64,000 nt of DNA, from NCBI GenBank assembly GCA_963678675.1, contig OY783196.1, positions 2,358,501 through 2,422,500 on the forward strand. Direction: 5' to 3'. Positions 36,735 to 55,343 of this stretch are shown one piece after another (the stretch's first letter is position 1; every line of letters begins with the position of its first letter). A program made the translations under genes and the position numbers. The notes below the pieces were generated by a model that ran no database searches, was not told the DNA's origin, and saw nothing but the letters and a program-made list of their open reading frames with translations. The stretch comes from Xiphydria camelus (lineage: Eukaryota > Arthropoda > Insecta > Hymenoptera > Xiphydriidae).

Positions 36735-38029
36735 AGTTTCACACTTTCTAACCTCTCGAAGAGGTTGAAAATTTACGAGTCATCGACGATCGAATTTGAA
36801 TTTCGCTTGTGCTCATTTTAAGAAGTTTTCAACGATCGAGATGGCACTAATGTATATAGTACTATGTTATACCTACATAAAATGTTATCGTGTCTTTGCG
36901 ATAGCAACGATGGAATGATATTGTGGTTACGTGCAGCTTACGTCACGTTCGGTATAATCCCCGTATAACCTCAATCGACTTTCGATTACATCGATCTTTA
37001 ATTCCTCAGTTTCTTCGAGTCCGTTGATTTTGGGAGAAAATAAAGAACTATCATTCGAGCTGAATGTTCCACCCTCTCGCGAAGCGTGACAACGGCAAAA
37101 TGCACAATTTTCGTTTTCGCCCTATTATAATCAGATCCACCCGAATACAACTTCGTACATGTGGTTCCAGTGAATCCATGCGACTGGGCTAGTAGTGGAC
37201 TATAAAACTCTATACCTATATATGCGCGCATCACGCCACCCGTCGAAGGGGCGAGAGGCAGCAGACGAAGTCGGTATGTAGGTACTGTATGTAGGTACAT
37301 AGCGTTTCTGTTTCATCTGTCGGTAGAGAAGAGTACGGTTTCAACGTTTCACCGCAACGTCGCGCTCATGTCGACGCGTTTCGAGGTGACGTCACATCCG
37401 CTCGCGATTTGGTTCCTTCGAAAGTGGATATCGCCCGGGTCAGGCTCAATAATTTTCATCGTGCGGATTTACGTGATACGGGTTACAGCTGGATCGGTAG
37501 ATGAAATCGGCACAACCAGGTTCTCTCCGTCGTCTTTCTCACACTCTGTCCCAAATTATCAGGGAAAGATGATGCGCAAGCGAAATCCGCGCGAGCAGCG
37601 AGTTACGCGTGCCAAACTCTGTTGCAATTTTATCGTATAACCGACAATCGACAGGTACGCGACTCGCGTACGCGCAGCTTTCACGGGAAATAGCATTCGT
37701 AGATGAGGTGCCCATTCACATTCATTTCGGTTTTCAATGTCGTTCGAACACGCGTGTACGCGATTATCGCACCGAGCTGCATCATCTCCACTCTTGCGAG
37801 TACGCGAATACAAATGATGGCGGGTGGGGTCTACTTCGCAGTCCGAGGTGGATTCGAGAGTCCGCCTTCGTTCGAGAGTAGCCGTAGTCGGACATAGTCG
37901 ACTGCGCCGACACTCCGAGTCACTCGAAGTGTCGGACAATTTGAACGGTGCGCTAGACTCGCTGAAAGAGATTCGCGTGAAATCAATTCCACGCCATATC
38001 GTGTCCCGATTCCGACCACTTGCGCGCCA
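36735..38029. other. Divergent intergenic region, hydrolase / SEC14-like
   Basis: 1.3 kb expected to hold the promoters of both flanking genes. GTAGGTA-rich short repeats occur at 37270-37300. The 161-codon open frame on the - strand (37559-38044) overlaps the SEC14-like start and resembles nothing. No TATA box was clear. Confidence 0.5.
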
Positions 38030-41000
38030 ATGATGGGAACTCAACTAAAATTGGCAGACGATCAGCGTTTCGCTTTGATGAAGGTAAGTCGTTCGCTCCT
38101 CTCGTCAACAAAATCCTCGGTGAACGGATTACGGCGTTGCGCTCGACATTCTTTTCCTACAGGGTCACGCAACGTAGCGTGGACTCGGCTCGTAAGAATA
38201 CCGATACTTACCGTGACGGACTACTCGCTGAGAGATCTCGATCGATAGTACGTTGCGTTATTATCGGAATACCGTCTAGAGTACCTATGCATTACGGTGT
38301 GTGTTGCCTCTTATGGTGTCTGTTGTCGTTGACTCGCTGTATATAATACGTATAACTTATATGTATGTAGGATCAGTCGTACAGGCGTTACGAACGATCG
38401 CGTCTTCAACCATTCGATGAAATATGCACGTATATTGTACAGTCGAACCGGCATACTTTGCCTTCGTCTGTGTATGTACTTCATACGATCGGATATTCAA
38501 CCGATCCCACCGTTCGTCATCCTTTTGATTCAGTCACGTCATCGGCCACCCATTCGCTATGGTATTGAACAACACGCCGCCATACGGTACGGTGCTGGAA
38601 GCCCACTGGTGCATGGTCGAGAGTGGGGAATTTTTGGCACAAAACGAAACCTCCAATACCATTCTATAGAATGCGAAACGCGAGGTCCGATTGTACGTCG
38701 CACTGATAGATATGCGGACAAGGATCCGATCCGTCGCACGCGGTACATCTAGGACCGATTAAAATTCGTATCGTGTCAATCCTTCCGAAGGAAAAAGGCA
38801 ATTCGTCGAGCGCGTTTTTTGCGATGCAACGTAATCACGCAATTCGTACATTGCATACTCATAGGTGTACATGTATTGATACGTATAATCGCCCGAAGCA
38901 ACGCTCTCTCGCGATCGAATGAGCTAATCAATTTTTTCCCTTCCCGGGAAAAAACTTGTTTGCCGCGATATTCGCAGATTTAACGCGCGTGAATAATTCA
39001 ACGAAGCTTCGGCTCGTCGCGTTCTACGCCCGAACAATTTATAGAGGTCAGACCGCATTATCCGCTTTCACGGTTCGTTTTGATCTTGACGCAACGCACC
39101 AGGACAAGGCCGACGAGACGTCGAAATCATTTTCCTTCTCGCCGCTCCTGCGATAGATCTTTTCATAATTTCTCCGTTGGGCTTTCCCTTATAGCCGCGC
39201 GTTTTCGCTAAACCGGGGAGTTACGATGAGCCGTTCCACGGGCTGCTTCATCGACGAAGCAGTGGAAACGGTAAGGAGCGAGCTGTACCGTTGACGCTAT
39301 CTCGGATCTACGTTGGACGCTCTTTCGTCGCGATTCTTTCCAAGTCGTGTAGTACTTGTATACCGCGACTACACTCGCATTTGGCTTTCCTCCGATTCGC
39401 GATGAAAATCGACGAAAAACATGGTTGCTGGTCAACCAGCGCGTAACTATCAAGGCTTGAAAATAATTACGTAAATGCATGTGCCGAGTATGCACTCGTA
39501 CCAATGCGCGGCAGATGCACGACGCGCGCGCGCGCACGTGATTACGACTGCATTCTCGGAACGGTCGGCTTTTTCCGCGAGCGTTTCTTCGGGTATAGGT
39601 ATAGTAGTAGAGAATTCAACGGTAATTATCGCCACTGCCACGGTGAATGGATCGATGTAACGCGGATATGCGAGGAGTCTGATCGTTCGCGCATACCCCG
39701 GGTATCCCTTGACGTTTTTTCGATTCCTCGCAAAAATCGAATTGAGCTCCCAAAGACGCGCGCTCTATCACACACTGACGTCTCCTCAGACCATTCTTTC
39801 TTCTTTTTCAGTTCAGACGAAACGTCAGAGAGGTTCTACAACCGCATCACGATGACCAATTTCTACTCCGTTGGCTCAGAGGTACGTGAAAAGGGAGTTC
39901 GACGAACGGGTCACCGATTCGTTTGAACTCTCCGTTGAAATTAACATGCAAATATATTTCCACCGCGTCGAGTGCAGCCTCGATTCGAGTCTGAAATGTT
40001 CGTTTGTCGTTTTAGCGAGGAAATGGGACGTCGGAGCGGCTGAAAAGATGCTCAGGGACGTGAGTAGGCATTAAATCTTCTTTCCTCCTGACGCGACAGA
40101 CGGAATTTTACTCCAAGCGGGAGGGGGGCTAAGCGCTTCGACGAGTCCTTACTCTTAAATTCTACCGCTTCTGAGGTTTCGTTTTTTTCGTCGTTCCGTC
40201 GTGCCGGCTCCGGCAATATATACTCATCGAATGGAGAAACGAATGAGTCTTTCGTTATAGGCTCCGCGAACATAAAGAAACCAGTTTATCCGTAGATTCC
40301 TACCGAAACAAATTACGCGTCCGAATGTTACCCAGCAGACGCAGCTTGATTGCCGTGTTCCGTCGTTTTCGGGAGAGCTTGGGGAAAGTGAAGCCGAGGG
40401 CTATTTCGTAATAACGATCTTAACGGTGTCGTAACCACCATTATCGGTTAATCCGACATCGCTGGATAAAGCCTCCGATGTGTGACCCGCGATTCGACTT
40501 TCTCCGAGCTCTTCCGATATTAATCAAGGATTGCGGGAAACACAATCGAGTCGTTTCCGTTGGTACGGTAAAACCGCCGATACCCCGCAGAGATGAGCCG
40601 TCTCAGTGGGCGGCGCCTGCTGATAACCTGGTTTCGTTGAGAGTCATCGACACGATTATATGCATCGCATGTGTGCGTAATACATATCTAACGGTTGATG
40701 CAGCGGAGCAGGTGCCACGAAGTATTGTAAAACGATCGAGTAATGAAAGAGCGAGATTGACTCCGGTGGTGATATACGTATCAAACGAACGTCGCGGCGG
40801 GAAACCGATTGCACGAACGTCTTCTTCATTTTTTCATCCGTTGACCACGCAACGCTGTTATACGACGAATACTTACCGATATATTTCGCATTGATTTGAT
40901 AAACTCGCCACTTGTTTTTCCGTCCAATCGCTATTTTACAGTCTTTGGAATGGCGAAAGCAATTTGAAGTCGATAAATTGGAGGACTGGGATCCACCGGG

Positions 41001-42518
41001 AATATTAAAAGAGCACTTACCTCATGGTCTCAGTGGATTCGACAAGGAAGGTTCGCCAGGTAAACGCGATCGGTTGTCACGTTATCGAGGAGAATTTTCC
41101 ACGAGGAAAAGAGAGAAAAAAACAGAAGAATTGAAACGAATTATACCTATAAATTATACCCGCGCGGGGGGATATTTGCAGTTGTTATAATTCCTTTCGC
41201 TGGGATGGATATGTACGGGATTTTGCACGTAGTATCTCGCAGAGATATGATCAGAGTAACGATCAAACAGTTGGAGTACTACATGAAAATCTGCCGCGAA
41301 CAATCGCGAATACACGGACACGTCGCTGGACAGGTCACGGTGATTTTCGATATGGAGGGATTTAATTTGAGGCAGTACATGTGGCGACCGGGTGAGTCGT
41401 TTCCTCGCGAGAGCGCACTTATGTATATCTACGAATTTCCCGCGACGAGATTCGCTCGACTGTACGCCGCGACACCCGTGCGGGCTAAGATCGATGGCGT
41501 TTCTTTCAGCCGGTCAGGTCGTTATCGCGCTGATTCAAATGTACGAAGCCAATTATCCGGAGATTTTGAAAAGTTGCTTCATCATAAACGGTAAGCTCTT
41601 GACAAACGTGTCACGCGTTCATTCGGATGGTGTGACACTAACGAAACGTATTTCCGTTGTTCCTCGCAGCACCCAAAGTATTCGCACTCGCGTTCTCAGT
41701 TGCGAAAAACTTCATGAACGAGTACACACTTTCGAAAATTCAGATACACAAGAGCGACGCGTCCAAGTGGAAAGCCGCGCTACTCAAAGTTATACCCGCG
41801 GATCAATTGCCGGCTCACTTTGGCGGCACACTGAAAGATCCGGATGGAAATCCACGGCTCGCATCCAAGGTGATGACGGATTCTCGCGAATTCTTTCACG
41901 CGACCGGCCGAAAACGACTCGCGCCCGATTTATCAACGACACGACATCGTCCTTCGCAGATCTGCCAAGGCGGTAAAGTACCAAAGAGCGAGTACTTGGA
42001 CAAAACCGACAAGGATAAAGCGAACGAAGATTTCACCACGGTTACGATCCGGAAAGGCGAGAAGCTCAAGCTCGACTACTTGACCCCTCAAATTGGCTCG
42101 ATATTGAGGTATCCGCAGTTTCGGCTCGCCGCATACGTAAACCATGTCCCGCCTGTGAAAAGCTCCGTTCCTCTTGCAGCTGGGAGTTTCGAACCGAAGG
42201 CCATGATATTAAATTTGGAATTTTACGCAAAACGATGGACGGAACGCGTACGGAAGTCATTCCAATTCGTCGAATAGCCGCGCATCAATTGGACGAAATT
42301 GGGATTCTCAATTGCGAAGAGCCAGCCACTTGTAAGCATACGTCTCTTCGCGCGATTTACCTTTATACGTATATATCACACGGAGTGTATTTAATGCTTC
42401 AGATTCCATAGTCTTCGACAACAGTTACAGTCTTTTACGGAGTAAGAAAATTCATTATTCGATTCGCGTTTTGTCGCCGTCGGATGGAATCGAAAACTTG
42501 GAACCAGTCGAATCGTAG
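38030..42518 (+). CDS. SEC14L2: SEC14-like protein (CRAL-TRIO and GOLD domains)
   Basis: Cytosolic lipid-transfer protein of the SEC14L2 (supernatant protein factor) group. Exons: 38030-38083, 39812-39881, 40016-40059, 40942-41059, 41182-41391, 41510-41590, 41670-41869, 41960-42108, 42180-42331, 42403-42518, giving 397 residues against 403 in human SEC14L2. CRAL-TRIO N domain: FRRNVREVLQPHHDDQFLLRWLR then ARKWDVGAAEKMLRD. Lipid-binding domain: VTVIFDMEGFNLRQ, YEANYPEILKSCFIIN, APKVFALAF and FGGTLKDPDGNPR. GOLD domain: WEFRTEGHDIKFGI and FDNSYSLLRSKKIHYS. Two adjacent ATGs open the frame at 38030 and 38033. The first intron is 1.7 kb, the rest are short. It ends 131 bp from the convergent TXNDC17 stop. 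Confidence 0.93.
39517..39537. repeat. (CG)n tract in SEC14L intron 1
   Basis: Alternating purine-pyrimidine CGCGCG run, potentially Z-DNA forming. Nothing else is recognised in this 1.7-kb intron. Confidence 0.7.
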
Positions 42519-42649
42519 CCCTCCGTGAGGCGGCGACCGCTCAATGGCGATTCGAGCTAATCACAGGACTTCTGACCCAGAAAAATTGATACGGAACGTA
42601 CGACGTTCGCCGCGATGCACGACTCACCGATGAAAGACGGAAGGAGCGT

Positions 42650-44228
42650 TCAATCGTCGTCATCCGCTACCAACATTTCGACTAATTCAGAATTTAGACA
42701 CTGATCACCTTCCAAACGTTTTTGGGTGCCCCAGCGTGCGAGTGTTGGCAGTACGTTCAGCTTGGTTCGAGCGTCCGTTCGAAACGGACACTCGCGATCC
42801 TTCCAGCTGAAAATCGGAGCAAAGTGTTATCGAATTTTAGCGACAACCTCAAAGGGAATACAATTCTACAGGGTGTCTCACGGGAATGTGTGAAAACTGT
42901 TTGATAATTATTTTTTACTGTAAACACATGGATCAAGAAAAGCGAAACAGTTTCTGAGGGAGAAGAGAGAGTTGTTATTTTTATTTCAGTATATATTTAT
43001 TATCGAAATAAAATTTATCTGACGAAAATAGTAGGTTATAAAAATTGTATATGACATCTGCGATCAATGATACATTTTTTGATTGCTTCTGGCTTGTTCG
43101 CGTAACAATGATCTTTTATGTAATCCCAGAGGGTAAATAATCGCAGGGATTCAAATCTGGTGAAAAGGTGGCCATTCTATTCTCCCTCCAGTGAATTTCC
43201 GATATCCCAAACCAAGAACTCGATCGCGATAAGCTTCATTAATAATTTGAAAAACTTCGCGAGTACGGCGGGGAGCTGCTCCATCCTGGATAAGATAAAA
43301 AATGCAGATAGATACCCTTTATTGAAAGAGCGGCCCAAAGAGTAACTTTCAGTGCACAAGACTGTCGCCGTTGTTTTAGCAGAGAATGAGGGACCTGGAA
43401 GAGTAGTTCTACCATCTTCCAAAGTCTCGTGTTTCTCGAAATTTGCAATTATTTTAGAAAAAAAAGATCATCGATAGAAACCAACTGAATTTCTATGAAA
43501 ACCTTTGATGTGCTTTGTTGTGTGATATATAATCAATATGAAGCATTTTTTATTCTAACCTCCTCAGAGTGGTTTAGTTAGCAACTCTTTTTGATCCAAA
43601 TTTAGTACGAAACCCTCTAAACGCTTCATATTTTCCCTCTCGAATAGAAGCACTCGATGAGATATACTTTTTCTTGAATTGCCAAATCGCTCGTTATTGT
43701 TAACGAATTGAGTCTCCTCTCATAGTTGGAATAAAACTGACAGGCTTCCAGTAATCGTAACGCAAACGTAGAGAGTCAAGGTCATTTTGGATGAGACGAG
43801 AAATGCGTTTAGTTTTCACACGTTCCCATGGGACACCCTGTCAAGGAATAAACTTACTACGGTCGATCGCCGACTTCTACATGAACCAAATGCGAGTTTT
43901 CCGGAGCAGCCTTTAAACCTTTTTGAATAAATGGTTCGGCTGCGAAAAAAAGAGATCCTCTAAATACGAAGTAAGAAAGTTTAGATCATCGATAGGGAGA
44001 CGTGATGATTTTTGCATGTACATACATATGTATGTATATCTACCAACACTGGAATTACCACAAGCGATTATTTCTTTTAATATTACCTTCGACGCAATCG
44101 GGACACCAACTGTTTCCATTCGGAAGTTTAGTTCCACTGTACAAAATGTAAATGGGTCCCTCTCCTTTAAAATTCTCCATGAATTTTAGGAAACGATCAT
44201 ATCCCTCTACGTGATGCGTTACAACCAT
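42650..44228 (-). CDS. TXNDC17: Thioredoxin domain-containing protein 17 (TRP14)
   Basis: Small cytosolic disulphide reductase. Exons: 44228-44087, 43939-43858, 42806-42650, giving 126 residues (human 123). Active site SWCPDC (WCPDC is the TRP14 signature) closes exon 1. Exon 2 supplies APENSHLVHVEVGDRP and a Tyr codon split by the intron, so the product reads GDRPYWKD as in other family members. Exon 3 supplies LNVLPTLARWGTQKRLEG and ends with acidic DDDD. Intron 2 is 1051 bp and almost wholly occupied by a degenerate DNA transposon (42869-43840). Splice sites remain intact, so the insertion need not impair the gene. Its start lies 323 bp from the divergent U6 gene. Confidence 0.93.
42869..43840 (-). 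mobile_element. Degenerate mariner/IS630-type DNA transposon
   Basis: Terminal inverted repeats of about 30 bp start CAGGGTGTC at both ends (42869 and, inverted, ending at 43840) and share GTGTGAAAACT internally. On the - strand near 43290-43140 is a decayed transposase fragment: FYLIQDGAAPRRT...GRIEWPPF, matching the QQDGAPPH and IEWPPxSPDL blocks of Tc1/mariner-superfamily DDE enzymes. The frame is broken by stops and shifts and most of the gene is lost. TA flanks the left end but TC the right, so the target duplication is not clear. It can no longer transpose on its own. Confidence 0.8.
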
Positions 44229-44520
44229 TCTTGCGCACAACGGGAATCAACGGTATTTGTAACACTGAGATAAGAACATGCGCGAAATGATTGCCATCTA
44301 TATTACAATCGGGATCAAGCGTGAGATAATTATTATCGTAATACCTTAGAGTTTGATTTGGATTTCGGAACTACCGCAGGGTGGAGAGAGCTCGTGCTAC
44401 ACCGAACTATTTCGTTCGACCGCCGGCCGCTAGGTGAAGTTTCAAGCGGTCCCTACTTTCTCAAGCGGTTCTCGCCATGTCCTCACTGTCTCGTGAGATG
44501 TTCTAGAAAGCATAGTTTAG

Positions 44521-44528
44521 TATATAAG
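44521..44528 (+). promoter_or_regulatory. TATA box of the U6 gene
   Basis: TATATAAG ending 23 bp upstream of the U6 start, the spacing used for RNA polymerase III U6 promoters. A proximal sequence element is expected at about 44484-44510 but I cannot identify it by sequence. Confidence 0.75.
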
Positions 44529-44551
44529 AAGGTTCGTATGACTCTACGACT

Positions 44552-44568
44552 GTACTTGCTTCGGCAGT

Positions 44569-44608
<40 letters not shown>

Positions 44609-44657
44609 GGCCCCTGCGCAAGGATGACACGCAAAATCGTGAAGCGTTCCACATTTT
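44552..44657 (+). ncRNA. U6: U6 spliceosomal snRNA
   Basis: Near-canonical U6: 5' stem-loop GTACTTGCTTCGGCAGTAC, then ATATACTAAAATTGGAACG, the ACAGAGA box (pairs with the 5' splice site), the AGC triad with the U4-interacting region, and the 3' end GAAGCGTTCCACATTTT followed by a T run that terminates Pol III. The 5' stem is GTAC...GTAC rather than GTTC...GAAC; the changes compensate, so pairing is kept. TATA box at -31. This looks like a functional gene. Confidence 0.95.
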
Positions 44658-44913
44658 TTTCTTCCAGATACAACTTAGTACCTAGAATGGAAAAATTAAT
44701 TTTTACCGATTAAAATATTCAGTTTCATTACTACCAACGAAATGGTTCGGACATAGAAATCTTTTTCGATAGCTCCGGGCGTATTGCACGTTTCGTAAGG
44801 ATTCGCGAGTGTGTCGATTAATCAATAAACAATGAATTTCATAAAAAGTAATATGGGGAATATTTTAATCGGCCCAAATTAATTTTTGCTTTGAAGTTAT
44901 TACGTAATATTTG

Positions 44914-44994
44914 GAAAAAAAATGTGAAATGCTTCATAACGATTTTGCGTGTCATTCTTGCGCAGGGGCCATGCTAAATCTTCTCTGTATCGTT
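44914..44994 (-). pseudogene. Truncated U6 snRNA pseudogene
   Basis: Reverse-strand U6-like sequence running from ACGATACAGAGAAGAT to the T run at 44914. It lacks the 5' stem-loop and the ATATACTAAAATTGGA segment, has an extra T just after the ACAGAGA box (GATTTAGC), and carries changes in the 3' stem (CATTTCACA). No TATA or 5' half precedes it; instead the upstream side is one arm of a perfect hairpin. It converges on the intact U6 gene about 260 bp away. Confidence 0.85.
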
Positions 44995-45036
44995 TGTAGG
45001 TACATACAATCGTAGCTATGTACCTACAAACGATAC
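44987..45036. repeat. Perfect 19-bp inverted repeat at the U6 pseudogene 5' end
   Basis: Arm GTATCGTTTGTAGGTACAT is followed by a 12-nt loop (acaatcgtagct) and its exact reverse complement. The outer arm overlaps the GATAC of the U6 pseudogene. Confidence 0.9.
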
Positions 45037-45360
45037 TTCTAAAACTGAGACGAACTTGCTACCAATATACCTAGATGGCACTATGGCCCAAATCTGTGGT
45101 ACCACCTTCATACTTCATAACGGGGATTGGAGCAAGTGTGGTATGGGTGTGTGTCCGCCATAGTGCAGAGAAGAAGGAGGGGTTATAACGCCAGCAAGGA
45201 GCAGCAAGCAAGTGAGCATAATGGAGCGCAATGTGAAAGCATGATCGAGTTTTTCCGTGTATGACGATATTGGCGAACATTCTTCAGACCTTCGAACACA
45301 CGATAACTTATTCTCCGAGTTCTTAAGGTTATTGGTAAATGCGGTATCGAAGTACGTAGA
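45037..45360. other. 5' region of the first S6K gene
   Basis: Expected promoter and 5' UTR of S6K copy 1. CTAGATGGCAC at 45070-45080 resembles part of an insect CTCF site. No exon was seen. Confidence 0.45.
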
Positions 45361-48286
<2,926 letters not shown>

Positions 48287-49482
48287 CTGCCATGTGATTC
48301 CATTGCTGTAAAATGGTACTAAACAGTTGCAGCCTAACTGTTGGGCTTTCCCCGATGGACCTCTGTAACTCGGAGGGGCGGTTTAGATATACACAGCCGA
48401 CGCGCGGACGAAGAATCGGGTGCCCGACGGTTATGCTTAGCCAATAATATAAATTCTTTTTTTAACGAGACGTAACGAATAATTATAAATACATTAATCA
48501 CACAAGAGAGTACGCTTGGATGAGAACAGCGGTGCTGCGTGTACCAGTTTCTAGGTTCCAGCAACAGTTGATCCCTCCAACGGTATACATCCCGACGGTC
48601 CATCCTGCGCTCCCAAAGAGAAATCAGGGAGGGGAGGAATACCGGGAGGTTCTGGGAGGGGGTCCGATTGATTCGAAATGCATATTGGAAGGATTGGTTG
48701 TACCTCAAATTTCCGATTCTTCCAAACCGAGTCAAGCGTCTGGTATCAAATTTTATATGTATAGGTATACTTGTATTTCATCTTGCGCCGTATTCCAAAT
48801 TATGGTAAAAAAGACTACGTTATCGAAGTCCGTATCACACGAATCGATCGCGAGTAGAAACTCCAATTCTCTCGCTCCAATCTTGCGTTTCGGCCGACAA
48901 ATGTGCCACGTTGAGGAGTTTCCCTCGTCTCTATCGGTGACGATCGGAAACTCTGATGCTCGGTACGAAGAAATTCGACATATTTGTAAACGACGACACG
49001 TAAACGGACAAGAGAACGAATTGAACGCACCGTGGCGTTATATCTTTCGAGCGAGGTGTAGTTCACGTGTGTACTCGGAGAAGCATTGTAATCGTGAGAA
49101 AAAGGTATGCATCAGCCGCTATTGTCGCTGATGTAAAACAAATTTGAATAAAATTGTTTGCGAAATATCTCGCCTATTTTTGACGTAATCGACCGGACGC
49201 GAAACTGAGAAAGCCAATTTGATTTATTTCTCAAGCTACGCCAGTTTTGTCAAAATCGTTTATTATACAGGATACAGGTATACCAGGCCGTAACAAAATT
49301 GTACCATAGTAGTTAATTCGCCTTATTTCGACCTGCCTGGCCTGCAATTTACGTTACGTTCATGTGGATAGGCATGGAAAAGTACGGGTACGTCTGTATA
49401 CGCTACTATGTGTATAATTTTATTATCAGAAATGTTACACGCCAATTATCGTGTATCAATATTCACAAGCATATAGGATCAT
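48287..49482. other. Convergent 3' region, S6K copy 1 / MFAP1
   Basis: 3' UTRs of two convergent genes. AATAAA at 49147-49152 could serve the + strand transcript. No coding sequence recognised. Confidence 0.5.
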
Positions 49483-50853
49483 TTAACTTTCATTCTTACG
49501 TTTTTTCAACGACGGACGATCAAAGACTTGTTTCATGCCCGCGGCTTGATTATTGTGGAATTTCAAGTTCTGAGAAGTTTCCGATATCCATGGAGAATCG
49601 AATTGTGTGGTGTCCTGGTCCACCAAATGAGTGTACTTGGTCCTGCCGCTGCGTCCAAAGTTTTTCACTTGCATCACTTTAGGTAATATGGTTTTGTCAA
49701 AGTGATCCTCGAGCGTCGCACCGGAGAAATCGCGTTTGAATACGTTCTCCTCTCTATCCAAATAGAACGCGCCGCGATGATAATACTTTTGCAAAAATTT
49801 GTACTTTCCCTTTGCGGCCTTGTTTGTAACTTGCTTCGGGTTTAGACGCAATTCTTGTCTTCGCTCTTCCTCGGTCATATTGCGAATGCGTTCTATCTCG
49901 AGGCGTTCCCTCTCGAGTTGTTCCCTCTCCTCGCGATCCCTCTTGATTCTTTTCAACTCGCGCAACTTCCACGCCTCGTACTCGACTTCGTCGTTTTCGT
50001 CATCCGTACAGACGTCATTCAGCTTACCCTCTTCATCGTTGGAGCTCTTACCGACCTGAGTTTCCTTACGAATCGCCTCTTCGACCATTCGCAAAGTCTG
50101 TCTCTTCCGTTCTTCCGCCAACTTCTTGGTTTCCACCTCCACTTGCTTCTGCTTCATGGCCTCCTTTTCCTTCTCCATAACCGTGATTCTATCCTTCTTT
50201 CGCACAAACACCGGCTTCAGACGCGGTCCCACCTCTTCTTCGGAATCCGTGTACTCTTCGTACTCTGAGCTTTCTTCTGAACTATCGCCAGATTTCTCGT
50301 CGTCGTCGGCACGTATCAATTCCTCGTCCACGTCCTTCTTCGACAGCACCCTCTGCTTCAGAGCTTCTCTCCTCCTCTCGACCTCGCCGTCCGACAATTC
50401 CTCGTCCTCGGAAGAATCCGAGCTGTCCAATTTTATTCTTTCTCGCGAGTGCTCCGGCTCCGCTTGTAATATTTCTGGTTCGTAGATGTGTCTGCGCCTC
50501 TCGGCACGTACTTCCGTTTCGACTTCCTTGTGTCTCTCCAATCGAGTCAATCGTCTCAACCTGGGATCATCCTCGTCCCTCGGACGTACTGACGTGTAAA
50601 CATCCGTAATAGCTTCTCCTTCCCCGCAACTCGCGTGCGTACGTTTGTCGAGAAAGTCTCCGTCTTCGGACTCTTCGTCGGAACTAGCCGCCGGAGCGTA
50701 GTCAGGACGTTTACCGGACACATAGCGATGTACCTTGACTTTTTTCATCGACAGTTCACCCTTGTCGTTCTTTACTGGCACGGCACCCGCCGTACTTTGT
50801 ATTCCCATCAGGGCGGGTGCCAAAGAATTGTTCGTTACAAAATAATCCATCAT
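49483..50853 (-). CDS. MFAP1: MFAP1, spliceosomal B-complex protein
   Basis: A one-exon, 456-residue protein. Despite its historical name, microfibril-associated protein 1 is a nuclear component of the U4/U6.U5 tri-snRNP/B complex. Markers: IQSTAGAVPVKNDKGELSM, KVHRYVSGKRPDYAP, DPRLRRL, EYEEYTDSEEE then PRLKPVFVRKKDR, the charged coiled-coil middle, AWKLRELKRIKRDREERE, GKYKFLQKYYHRGAF, and TLEDHFDKTILPKVMQVKN near the C terminus, ending RPSLKKRKNES. It sits inverted between the two S6K copies, sharing a 508-bp divergent promoter region with copy 2. No defects seen. Confidence 0.96.
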   Translation of the reverse strand: MMDYFVTNNSLAPALMGIQSTAGAVPVKNDKGELSMKKVKVHRYVSGKRPDYAPAASSDEESEDGDFLDKRTHASCGEGEAITDVYTSVRPRDEDDPRLRRLTRLERHKEVETEVRAERRRHIYEPEILQAEPEHSRERIKLDSSDSSEDEELSDGEVERRREALKQRVLSKKDVDEELIRADDDEKSGDSSEESSEYEEYTDSEEEVGPRLKPVFVRKKDRITVMEKEKEAMKQKQVEVETKKLAEERKRQTLRMVEEAIRKETQVGKSSNDEEGKLNDVCTDDENDEVEYEAWKLRELKRIKRDREEREQLERERLEIERIRNMTEEERRQELRLNPKQVTNKAAKGKYKFLQKYYHRGAFYLDREENVFKRDFSGATLEDHFDKTILPKVMQVKNFGRSGRTKYTHLVDQDTTQFDSPWISETSQNLKFHNNQAAGMKQVFDRPSLKKRKNES

Positions 50854-51361
50854 TTTCTCGTCTTCTGTCTTATTACGTGCACGTAAGTTCTTATTTACTT
50901 ATCAGACTACTGATACGGAATATTGGTGTCAACTGCGATCAGCTGTGCGTAAACTTGTATGTACAGTACACACCGTGCGCACGTTGCGCCCAAACATACC
51001 GCGGCCACAACGCGCGTCGCGCGACCGAACTGCTCTCTGGAGTAAACGAACTCTTTTCGTGGACTAAACGGAAGGCGTCATGGCGTCGGCGGCGTCGGCC
51101 TATCCTCGTCATTTGGAGTTTGAGAGCGGTCCTGGAAGGTTGTGTTGCAACGTTCCACCGTCCACTTAACCCCAGTCACGAAATACAAGGAAGCAGGTGT
51201 TGTACGCCTACCAGTATAAGTGTCGTGATCGCGTTGGGGTGTACGCGATAAGGTGATACGTGGACTCATTGTGCTCGAATTTCGATATATTTCGGTGCTC
51301 GATACGTTGAAGAGATAATTATTTCGTGTCGTCCGTATTAAATGTGACATCGACACGGAGA
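50854..51361. promoter_or_regulatory. Divergent promoter region, MFAP1 / S6K copy 2
   Basis: 508 bp between two divergent start codons; no TATA box seen. Probably a bidirectional promoter with both 5' UTRs. Confidence 0.5.

Positions 51362-55343
<3,982 letters not shown>

Noticed and set aside
37559..38044. 161-codon - strand frame
   Set aside because: Overlaps the SEC14-like first exon and resembles nothing.
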